A stretch of 7,867 nt of DNA from positions 1-7,867 of the forward strand of contig CAMCOB010000062.1 in assembly GCA_945876305.1 (NCBI GenBank), written 5' to 3'. Of the stretch, positions 1 through 6,680 are shown one piece after another (position 1 is the first letter of the stretch; every line of letters begins with the position of its first letter). The stretch comes from Bifidobacterium breve (GTDB lineage Bacteria; Actinomycetota; Thermoleophilia; Miltoncostaeales; Miltoncostaeaceae). The notes beneath the pieces were generated by a model that was given only the letters and a program-made list of their open reading frames with translations, was not told the origin of the DNA and did no database searches. A program made the position numbers and the translations under genes.

Positions 1-3
1 CGC

Positions 4-3000
4 CTACTCGGTGGAGAGGTTGGGGTCGGCCTGCTGGGTGACGGGATAGATGGCCAGAAAGTGATCCTGTGGTGCCGCGAGCAGCACGTCAACCTCGGCG
101 ACGGTGTCGGACTGTCCCGACTCCGCGAGGGCGTCGCGATAGAGCCCCAGGAGTTCGCCCACGCTCTGGAGATCGTCTTCATCCAGCGCGAGGATGCTGA
201 CCTTCGCCGCCTTGGAGAGGCGACGCCGGATGGCGGCCTCGTCGAGGTTCCATTCGGCGTTCTGGCGCACATAGACCACGCCGCCGGTCATCCCCGAACA
301 CAGCCACGGTCCCGGGTCGCCGAGTACAACCACCCGCCCACCAGTCATGTATTCGAAAGCAAAGCCCTTGCAGTTGGCCCGGGCACCGAGGGTGCCAATG
401 CGGTCGTCGATGGGGGCGTCAGGCTGTCCGCCGAGCACCATGTCGGCGCCCGAGAGGCGGATTCCCGCACGGGCGTCAGCATTGCCCTGCACCAGGAAGA
501 CCCCGTGCGACGCGCCGTAGGCGAATGACTTGCCCACGTGTCCGCCCACCCATTTTCCGGAGTCGGCCTGTGCTTTGAGAATACTGACCTCGCCGCCCAC
601 CGAACACTTGCCCACGCCGTCCTGTGCGCCACCCGCCACGCGGATGCGTACCCCGGCCACGTTGAATGCGCCGAGCCCCGATCCAGTGGCGGCGCCATCC
701 GTGAACGACAGGTCAACCAGCGTGTCGCCATGTGCGTTGCCCGCGATGCGTTGGGTGAGTGCCGGGTCGGTGTGCAGGCCGGTCTGCGCACGGGCGATGA
801 CACCCGCGAGATCAGTGCCGAGGTTGCGGTCGCGCGCGGTGGCCGTGGCCTCCTCGACGGCCAGCGCGCCACCCGCTGCGAGCGTGTTTGATGCGGTCTG
901 CGGTGCCCGGTGAGGCGGGGGCGGGTTGAATGCGCGGAAGTAGCGCTCGCCATTCTCGGGCCCGGTGACGAAGCGCTCGCGGGTTGGGGTGAGCAGCCCG
1001 TCGAGGTCCATCTCCGAATGGTGGGTGATCTGCACCAGGCGATCGGCGTGACCCACCAGATCCTGCACGCGTTCGACGCCCATGTCGCCGGCGATCCGGC
1101 GCAATGCCGTGCCCATCTCCGTGAAGTAGCGCACGAGCGCCTCGACTGAGGGCTCGTAGACGCGCGGAATAAAACGCTTGACGCCTCGGTGCTTCGCCTC
1201 ATCCTCATCAAGCTGGGTAGCGATTCCCACGTGGCAGGTATCCAGCTGGCAGCCGCGGCAGATCGTGCAGCCGATGGCAACCATCGGTGCGGTGCCGAAT
1301 CCGATGCGGTTGGCCCCCATGCAGATGAGCTTGATGGCGTCGGCAGCGGTACGCATGCCGCCGTCGGCCCAGATCTCGACGCGATCACGGATGCCGGCCT
1401 CAACCAGGGCATGGTGCGCAAGCACGGTGCCGATCTCGCAGGGGAGGCCGGTACGACGCAGCGCGTGCAGGCGCGCGGCACCGGTGCCGCCATCGAATCC
1501 GGACAGCGTGAGAACGTCGCCCCCCGCCTTCGCGATGCCCACAGCGATGGTGCCGATACCGGGGACCACCGGCACCTTGACGATGACCTTGGCGTATGGG
1601 TTCGCGGTCTTCATCTCGTCGATGAGCTGGGCGAGGTCCTCAATTGAGTACAGGTCGTGGTTGTTGGAGGGGCTGATGAGGTCGGATCCCACAGTGGCGT
1701 TACGCGCGTGGGCGATGGCCTCGGTGACCTTGGATCCGGGAAGGTGACCGCCCTCGCCGGGCTTCGCGCCCTGTCCGATCTTGATCTCGATCCACTCGGA
1801 CGAGTTCAGGAGAAGCGACGACACGCCGAAGCGACCCGAGGCGATCTGCACGCCGCGGTGCTTCGGGTATTTGCCGTACATGTCGTGAATCTCGCCGCCT
1901 TCGCCGTTCATCGACAGCATGTCGGCGCGGTACGCGGCTTCGGCATAGGCACGGAACGGCGTCTCGCCCTGACTGCCAAAACTCATGGACGAGATGAGGA
2001 ACGGAAGTTCGTGCTCCGCCACGCGGCTCGACACGCGGTCGGCCGGGATACGGTCGGCCTCGGGGACCAACTGCATGCCGACGGCATGGCGGATGGCAAC
2101 TGGCTGATCGTCTTCAAGGCGCTGACAGGTCTCGGCGAACTCGTCATACCCGCGCTCGGAGGTGCCCACGCGCGCGAGCACTTTCCACACCTTGGGGTAC
2201 ATGCGGGGAAGCTTGATCTTGCCCGGACTCTCCTCACCGGCACGGATCAGTCGGCCCTGCTCGGCCAGGATCTCGAGGCGGGCGAAGTCGAGGCCGCGAC
2301 CCTCTGACGCGCAGAAGCCCGGGATGCCGAGGGCATCGAGCACCTCTGGCGCCACACCAATCGCAGACACCAGACGGCCGTAGCCGCGGATCTCATGGAT
2401 ACCCAGAGTCGAGAGCACCTTCTCGATGCCCTTCTGAAGACCGTCCAAAAGGCGCCCGGCCGCAGCCTCGGGCTCGGGTGAACCGTTGACGGCCTGCTCG
2501 ACCATGGCGTAGGGGCACAGGGCGTCGGCACCGAACCCCACGGCCACCACCACGTCGTGAACGTTGCGGATGCCGGCGGCCTTCAGAACGATGCTCACCC
2601 GGCGACGCAGTGCGGCGCCATCGGCACCCGGCGTTTCGCGAAGGGCCTTGTCGACCACGGCAACTGCCACGTGCGGATCGCACACGCGGTGCGCAGGTGT
2701 GGCCAGGCGATCCTCGAGCACCAGGATCTCGGCCCCTCCCTGCACGGCATCGACCGCGGCCTCGCGCAGGCGCTGTACGTGCTCGGCCATGGTGTGATCG
2801 CACGGGAAGTAGAGGGGCAGTCGCACATAGCGCTCCGCCCATGCAGCGTGGACGTCCTCCATCACTGCAACGCCCTGTCCGGCCGCGACCCGACGCAACT
2901 CGGGCAGGCTCACCTCGACACCCGGGCGCATGGCACCCAGAATGATGGGCACGCGCAATTCGCAGCGCTGGGGCGCGTCAGTCTCAACACCCTCGATGGG

Positions 3001-4605
3001 CGGCCGGCGGCCGAGGACCACGCGGGTGGAGAAGTGCTCCACTTCGCGCTCGCGATCGATGGCCGGGTTGGTCACCACCGCCACGGTTTCCTGCAGGTAG
3101 TCCGACAGCGGCACGGGAACGGGTGAGAGCGGGCCGAGCGGGCCATCCCATCCGAGCGACCCGATGGGCTCCGCGCCGCGGTCGGCGTGGAACTGGATCT
3201 GCTGCTTGTCGTCCTTGATCCAACCGGCGGATGCCAGCAGCAGTTCGAGCGGGGTCTCGTGCACTACGTCGTCGTCGCCAGTCCATGGCTGGGCGACGGG
3301 TTCGAGACCACCGGCCAGACGGGCGCGGGCCTCGGCGTGGGGCAGACCGCCACGGGCGCTCGCCCGGGCGTGGACCTCGCGCTGCACCTCGGGGTACGAG
3401 AGCACGCGCGGGACGCCTTCGGGCCCACCCACAAGCGCCACCTTCTCGCCGGGGGCGAGGGGGCGGGGATCGGCAGTGAGCTCATGCACAGGCACGATGC
3501 CTGGCTCTGATGACGCCACGTACATGTCGGCCGTCTCAACCCACCACAGCGGGCGAAGCCCCAGCGCATCGACCGAGAACACCATCTCATCGGCCGCACG
3601 GGTGGCGAGGGCCACGGGCCCCTGTGCGTACGGCCCCCAGGCCTCGCGGTAGTGCACGTAGAGGTCCTGCAGGTCGTTTGGCAGCCGGTGAACTTCGCCG
3701 AGAATGGGCGGGAACGCGAACTCGACGGCCTCGAGGAGGGACAGGCCCTTCTCGAAGATGAGGCCCTCGAGCAGGCGGTTGAGGTCCTGCGAGTCGGATC
3801 CGTCCCGGGTAACTGGAAGGCCGAGCTGGCGACACTGCTCCCGCAGCTGCGCGATGGTGTTGATCTCGCCGTTGTGGCCGAGGATGGCAAATGGCTGCAC
3901 CCGGCTGAACGTGGGATAGGTGTTGGTGGAGTACCGGTTGTGCGCGATGACCCGTGATGAGCCGAAGGACGGATCGGACAGCTCGGGGTAGAACCGCGGA
4001 AGCACCAGCGGCTGGCCCAGCACCTTGTACACGCAGTCATTGGCCGAGAACGACGCCACGTGGCAGGTGAGGTCCTGCTCCACTGCCACCATTGCCTGGT
4101 AGCAGTCGCGCGATGCGGTTGCGGCGTCGCGGGCGAGCAGGGCCAACTGCCAGAAGACCGGTGGCGTCTCGGCGGCACGCGGCCCCAGTGCGGAACGGTC
4201 GATGTCGCCCTCACCCGAGAGCAACATCTCGAAGCCGTGCCGGCCGACGATGTCGAGAAGGCTCGGCAGCTCGCGGTCGGCGACCTCGGCGCCCTCGAAG
4301 AACACGTGCGCGATGACAAACCGAGGGTCGTCGGCCAGTGTGGGGTCGAGGCCCTGTGCCGAGAGGCGGCCCGCCCAGAGCGGCCGGGGGATGTCCACCT
4401 GGATGCCCGATCCATCACCTTCGCCATCCACGCTGCCGGCCCGGTGAACCATCATGTCGAGCGCGATCACGGCGCGCGCAACGATCTCATGTGACGGCTG
4501 GCCATCGCGAGTGGCGAACGCCGCAAGGGCGCAGGCGTCGTGCTCCAGGAGCTCAGGGAGCCCAGGTGGGGGAGTCGTCGCGAACGGCACAGGCGTCGTC
4601 GTCAA
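4..4605 (-). CDS. gltB: Glutamate synthase large (alpha) subunit, divergent subfamily
   Basis: Makes two glutamates from glutamine and 2-oxoglutarate in the cytoplasm: ammonia released by an N-terminal glutaminase is channelled to an FMN / Fe-S synthase site. The frame is open from 4827, but I choose the TTG at 4605 (GAGGG 5 bases upstream), giving about 1533 residues, a normal length for this family. Residues 1-24 are then a short propeptide and Cys25 (EHDAC) the class II amidotransferase nucleophile. NRYST (223-227) and HNGEINT (244-250) are the glutamine-site motifs. A central domain follows (about 455-720). The FMN-binding synthase domain (about 790-1185) has SSMSFGS, GEGGE, ASGRFG, GAKPGEGGHLPG (946-957) and FDGGTGAA (1037-1044). 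The Fe-S motif has Cys1113, 1116, 1119 and 1124. The GXGXG beta-helix domain (about 1265-1480) includes EYMTGG. Odd: CALAAF replaces the common CGVGF, and Cys1116 is additional to the classical C-x5-C-x4-C. The TAG stop is at 4-6. No gltD is visible, so the electron donor (NADPH via GltD, or ferredoxin) cannot be decided. The identity is very secure. Confidence 0.96.
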   Translation of the reverse strand: MTTTPVPFATTPPPGLPELLEHDACALAAFATRDGQPSHEIVARAVIALDMMVHRAGSVDGEGDGSGIQVDIPRPLWAGRLSAQGLDPTLADDPRFVIAHVFFEGAEVADRELPSLLDIVGRHGFEMLLSGEGDIDRSALGPRAAETPPVFWQLALLARDAATASRDCYQAMVAVEQDLTCHVASFSANDCVYKVLGQPLVLPRFYPELSDPSFGSSRVIAHNRYSTNTYPTFSRVQPFAILGHNGEINTIAQLREQCRQLGLPVTRDGSDSQDLNRLLEGLIFEKGLSLLEAVEFAFPPILGEVHRLPNDLQDLYVHYREAWGPYAQGPVALATRAADEMVFSVDALGLRPLWWVETADMYVASSEPGIVPVHELTADPRPLAPGEKVALVGGPEGVPRVLSYPEVQREVHARASARGGLPHAEARARLAGGLEPVAQPWTGDDDVVHETPLELLLASAGWIKDDKQQIQFHADRGAEPIGSLGWDGPLGPLSPVPVPLSDYLQETVAVVTNPAIDREREVEHFSTRVVLGRRPPIEGVETDAPQRCELRVPIILGAMRPGVEVSLPELRRVAAGQGVAVMEDVHAAWAERYVRLPLYFPCDHTMAEHVQRLREAAVDAVQGGAEILVLEDRLATPAHRVCDPHVAVAVVDKALRETPGADGAALRRRVSIVLKAAGIRNVHDVVVAVGFGADALCPYAMVEQAVNGSPEPEAAAGRLLDGLQKGIEKVLSTLGIHEIRGYGRLVSAIGVAPEVLDALGIPGFCASEGRGLDFARLEILAEQGRLIRAGEESPGKIKLPRMYPKVWKVLARVGTSERGYDEFAETCQRLEDDQPVAIRHAVGMQLVPEADRIPADRVSSRVAEHELPFLISSMSFGSQGETPFRAYAEAAYRADMLSMNGEGGEIHDMYGKYPKHRGVQIASGRFGVSSLLLNSSEWIEIKIGQGAKPGEGGHLPGSKVTEAIAHARNATVGSDLISPSNNHDLYSIEDLAQLIDEMKTANPYAKVIVKVPVVPGIGTIAVGIAKAGGDVLTLSGFDGGTGAARLHALRRTGLPCEIGTVLAHHALVEAGIRDRVEIWADGGMRTAADAIKLICMGANRIGFGTAPMVAIGCTICRGCQLDTCHVGIATQLDEDEAKHRGVKRFIPRVYEPSVEALVRYFTEMGTALRRIAGDMGVERVQDLVGHADRLVQITHHSEMDLDGLLTPTRERFVTGPENGERYFRAFNPPPPHRAPQTASNTLAAGGALAVEEATATARDRNLGTDLAGVIARAQTGLHTDPALTQRIAGNAHGDTLVDLSFTDGAATGSGLGAFNVAGVRIRVAGGAQDGVGKCSVGGEVSILKAQADSGKWVGGHVGKSFAYGASHGVFLVQGNADARAGIRLSGADMVLGGQPDAPIDDRIGTLGARANCKGFAFEYMTGGRVVVLGDPGPWLCSGMTGGVVYVRQNAEWNLDEAAIRRRLSKAAKVSILALDEDDLQSVGELLGLYRDALAESGQSDTVAEVDVLLAAPQDHFLAIYPVTQQADPNLSTE

Positions 4606-4610
4606 ATGAA

Positions 4611-4615
4611 CCCTC
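4611..4615 (-). promoter_or_regulatory. Ribosome binding site that fixes the TTG start of gltB
   Basis: On the minus strand this reads GAGGG, followed by TTCAT and then TTG (4605-4603). The five-base spacing is suitable. No in-frame ATG exists between here and the catalytic Cys codon, and the next candidate, GTG at 4593, has no purine-rich sequence in front of it. The choice also leaves a 24-residue propeptide before Cys25, in line with the family. Confidence 0.7.
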
Positions 4616-4617
4616 AG

Positions 4618-4642
4618 TGGGTTGGGGATTCTCACCAACCCA
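4618..4642 (-). promoter_or_regulatory. Leader hairpin just upstream of the gltB ribosome site
   Basis: TGGGTTGG at 4618-4625 is a perfect 8-bp inverted match to CCAACCCA at 4635-4642, around a 9-base loop. In the gltB mRNA the stem ends only two bases before the GAGGG ribosome site. It could influence ribosome access or be a protein- or RNA-binding element. It has no U-tract after it, so it is not an evident intrinsic terminator. The structure is visible in the sequence; its role is inference, and it matches no riboswitch class I can recognise. Confidence 0.45.
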
Positions 4643-4671
4643 GTCCGGGCGACGGCGAGCCGAAGGGGTAG

Positions 4672-4698
4672 TGAATACGGCTGAGGGCACGGTGTCAA
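4672..4698 (-). promoter_or_regulatory. Candidate sigma-70-type promoter of gltB
   Basis: On the minus strand a perfect TTGACA (4698-4693) is followed after 15 bases by TATTCA (4677-4672). A spacing of 15 is short, and the -10 element matches the consensus only at TAT. The alternative 17-base spacing gives TTCACT (4675-4670), which is no better. A start near 4665 would give a leader of about 60 bases containing the 4618-4642 hairpin. This is the best promoter-like match for gltB in the divergent gap, but it is unproven. Confidence 0.35.
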
Positions 4699-4759
4699 CG
4701 GGGTGCCGGACCAAGTCGCAGAATGACGGTAATTCTCACGTTCTAATGGGACTCCCGGG

Positions 4760-4765
4760 TACCAT
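4760..4765 (+). promoter_or_regulatory. Possible -10 element for leaderless rhomboid mRNA
   Basis: TACCAT fits the TANNNT -10 pattern and lies 8 bases before the ATG at 4774. Transcription would then begin at or next to the start codon. This would explain why no Shine-Dalgarno-like sequence precedes the gene. Leaderless genes with this arrangement are common in Actinomycetota. No convincing -35 hexamer is present at the right distance, so the call is weak. Confidence 0.2.
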
Positions 4766-4773
4766 GACCGTAC

Positions 4774-5643
4774 ATGACCAAGCCGCCCCGACCCGATGGC
4801 CCTGAGCCCATTTATTGCTACCGGCATCCCGGGGCCGAGACGCTTCTCTCGTGCTCATCCTGCGGGCGTCCGGTATGCACCGATTGCATGCGCACGGCAG
4901 CCGTGGGTATCCGCTGCCCCGACTGTGCCGGAGGTTCGGCACCGTCGTCCCCCAAGGCATCATCCCGCCGGCTGAACCTGCTGCCGGCTGCTGGGGGAGC
5001 GCCGCTGACGGTGGCAATCATCGTTATTTGCGTGCTGGTGTCGATCATCGAACTCACCCAGGGGCTCGGGATCAACGGGGGCGGTAACTCGCGCCTCGCC
5101 GTGGATTTGGGCCTGTTCGGACCATTTGTTGCCGACGGGCAGTGGTACCGCATCATCACCGCGGCATTCGTGCACGCGGGGATCATCCACCTGCTGTTCA
5201 ACATGATCGTGCTGTGGTGGCTGGGCGGCGCACTTGAGCGGTACGCCGGCACGACGCGGATGGGCCTGATTTTCCTCACGAGCATTGTGTGGGGAAGTGC
5301 AGGAGCCCTACTGCTCAGCCCAATGGCCCTGACCGTGGGGGCCTCCGGCGGGATCTACGGTCTTATGGCCGCCCTCCTGGTGCTGGAGCGGCAGCAGGGC
5401 ATCGCGCTGCTGGGGTCGGGCCTCGGGGTCTTCCTGCTGCTCAACCTCGCGCTCACCTTCGTGATCCCGGGCATCTCGATCGGGGGGCACCTCGGCGGAA
5501 TCGCCGGTGGGCTGCTCGCGGCGCTCGTGCTGTCGGGGTTCGGCCGCGGGCACATGGCCTACGGCCGAATGGCTCCCGTAATCATCGGGGGCATGGCCGT
5601 GGTTGTGGCAGCGGGCTTCGCCCTTGCGGTGTTTTTGGCCTAA
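4774..5643 (+). CDS. Rhomboid-family intramembrane serine protease with N-terminal zinc-binding module
   Basis: Predicted inner-membrane protease that cleaves transmembrane segments of other proteins; the substrate is unknown. The 289-residue product begins with a soluble Cys/His module: C15, H18, C27, C30, C35, C38, C48 and C51, resembling a B-box-like double zinc site. After a short linker, the rhomboid domain (about 75-289) consists of several hydrophobic helices. Its landmarks are W124 and R126 in the GQWYR segment, H134, H139 and N143 (the HxxxN oxyanion-site region of GlpG), GASG with nucleophile S191, and GGH with catalytic H239. The Ser/His dyad is intact, so it should be an active protease and not a pseudoenzyme. 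The start is fixed: an in-frame TGA lies at 4765-4767, the next Met (39) lies within the zinc module, and ATG 4774 keeps all its ligands. No ribosome site is evident. The gene is divergent from gltB and convergent with the peptidase gene, whose stop it overlaps. Its family is sure; the role of the zinc module is not known. Confidence 0.94.
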   Translation: MTKPPRPDGPEPIYCYRHPGAETLLSCSSCGRPVCTDCMRTAAVGIRCPDCAGGSAPSSPKASSRRLNLLPAAGGAPLTVAIIVICVLVSIIELTQGLGINGGGNSRLAVDLGLFGPFVADGQWYRIITAAFVHAGIIHLLFNMIVLWWLGGALERYAGTTRMGLIFLTSIVWGSAGALLLSPMALTVGASGGIYGLMAALLVLERQQGIALLGSGLGVFLLLNLALTFVIPGISIGGHLGGIAGGLLAALVLSGFGRGHMAYGRMAPVIIGGMAVVVAAGFALAVFLA

Positions 5644-6680
5644 TTGCCGGGGAGGAGGCGGTGCGCCTCCTCGATGAGCGCTGCGGTGAGCGCGACAGCG
5701 GCATCGATGTCGTCGGGGTGGCAGGCCTCAACGGCGGTGTGCACGTAGCGGGTGGGGATGGAGATGCATCCGGCGATGGCGCCCTGCCCCGACAGTTGAA
5801 TGCTCTGGGTATCGGTGCCGCCGCGTCCCGAGACATGTAACTGGTGCGGGATGTCCCGTTCGGTGGCCAGATCCACCAGCAGATCAACGAGACCCGCATG
5901 CCCGATGGCGCTTGCATCCATCACGCGAATTGCCGCGCCCTCGCCGAGGCGGGTTGTTGGCCCGTCCTTTGGCGTGCCGGGGCCGTCGTCTGCCGGGCAG
6001 GTGTCAATGGCCACCGCAATGTGCGGGGCGATGCGGTGGGCTGCGATGCGCGCGCCACGCAGGCCAACCTCTTCCTGCGACGTTGCCGTTGCATGCACCT
6101 CCATACGGGATTGCCCTGCCGCGCGGAGCCCCTCGATCATCACGTACACGCCCACGCGATTATCAAGCGCCTTCCCGGTGACCAGATCTCCCACCTCGGC
6201 GAGCTCGCGGATGCGCGTGGCGACGTCACCGGGGCGCACGAGCGCCTGGGCACGCTCGCCATCCATGCACAGGTCGATGGCCAGGTCCTCGATCTTCGGG
6301 GCACGTGTGCGGGCGGCCTCGTCCATGAGGTGCACGGGGGTGGTGCCCACGATCCCAACCAGATCCTCGCGGCCCTGCACCAATACCCGCTGATCTACGA
6401 GGGTCTTGGCATCCCATCCACCGAGCGGGATGAACTTCGCGAAGCCGCGATCGTCTACATGCGTGATCATGAGGCCGATCTCATCCATATGGGCGGCAAG
6501 CATGAGTCGGCCTGCGGATGCATCGGTCGAAGTGCGCACGCCGTCGACGCACCCCATGGGGTCGGTGTCCACGCGGTCGGTGAGGCCGGCCAACTGCTGC
6601 AAAACGATGGCCCGCACCCGGTCCTCGTGCCCCGAAGGGCCCGAGGCGTCCGCGAGGGCACGCAGCAGCACCACGTCCAT
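5640..6680 (-). CDS. M42-family metallo-aminopeptidase (glutamyl aminopeptidase / deblocking aminopeptidase / endoglucanase-M type)
   Basis: Predicted cytoplasmic dinuclear metal exopeptidase that removes N-terminal residues from peptides and probably forms a large self-compartmentalised tetrahedral (TET) assembly, as known for the family. All 346 residues are present, a normal length. The metal ligands are readable: H64 in AHMDEIG (with D66), D173 in ALDNR, E204 in SQEEVGLRGA with general base E203, D226 in AIDTCP, and H314 in RYVHTAVE. GRGGTDT (285-291) and the SIPTRYVH segment are also typical. There is no signal peptide. The ATG at 6680 shares one base with the TGA of the membrane-protein gene upstream (TGATG). 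No strong ribosome site precedes it, so translation is probably coupled. The TAG stop (5640-5642) overlaps the rhomboid TAA on the other strand. Homologues carry names such as frvX or ysdC, and substrate preference cannot be told from sequence, so no symbol is given. Confidence 0.93.
   Translation of the reverse strand: MDVVLLRALADASGPSGHEDRVRAIVLQQLAGLTDRVDTDPMGCVDGVRTSTDASAGRLMLAAHMDEIGLMITHVDDRGFAKFIPLGGWDAKTLVDQRVLVQGREDLVGIVGTTPVHLMDEAARTRAPKIEDLAIDLCMDGERAQALVRPGDVATRIRELAEVGDLVTGKALDNRVGVYVMIEGLRAAGQSRMEVHATATSQEEVGLRGARIAAHRIAPHIAVAIDTCPADDGPGTPKDGPTTRLGEGAAIRVMDASAIGHAGLVDLLVDLATERDIPHQLHVSGRGGTDTQSIQLSGQGAIAGCISIPTRYVHTAVEACHPDDIDAAVALTAALIEEAHRLLPGN
5652..5672 (+). terminator. Candidate rhomboid terminator hairpin inside the convergent peptidase gene
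   Basis: GAGGAGGCG (5652-5660) pairs perfectly with CGCCTCCTC (5664-5672) around a 3-base GTG loop, a 9-bp very G+C-rich stem starting 8 bases after the rhomboid TAA. No T-run follows on either strand, so a classical intrinsic terminator is not shown; hairpins lacking U-tracts have been proposed as terminators in high-G+C bacteria. On the minus strand the same bases encode Glu-Glu-Ala-His-Arg-Leu-Leu near the end of the peptidase, so codon bias alone may have produced the palindrome. Confidence 0.35.

Noticed and set aside
345..1493. Long open frame of 382 codons on the minus strand within gltB
   Set aside because: It is an out-of-phase reading of gltB. Its composition is the Ser/Arg/Pro/Ala-rich pattern typical of a shadow frame in high-G+C DNA, with no recognisable domain.
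1657..2307. 216-codon open frame on the plus strand, antisense to gltB
   Set aside because: Antisense codon-phase artefact of a G+C-rich gene, without motifs or an evident start signal.
3264..4427. Long open frame of 387 codons on the minus strand within gltB
   Set aside because: Same reasoning: a Ser/Arg/Thr-rich shadow of the glutaminase and central domains, in the same region as a certain gene.
4628..4739. Direct repeat ATTCTCAC at 4628-4635 and 4732-4739 as a paired operator
   Set aside because: An eight-base match in a 168-base gap is not rare by chance. The copies are about 104 bases apart and one falls in the hairpin loop and right arm.
4606..4773. GlnR- or NtrC-like nitrogen regulator site upstream of gltB
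   Set aside because: I looked for GTnAC-n6-GAAAC-like and similar palindromes and saw no convincing match.
4606..4827. Extension of gltB to an ATG at 4827 (74 more residues)
   Set aside because: The added stretch has no family resemblance, would run across the start of the divergent rhomboid gene, and covers the candidate promoter and hairpin. The TTG at 4605 has a proper ribosome site and gives a normal propeptide.
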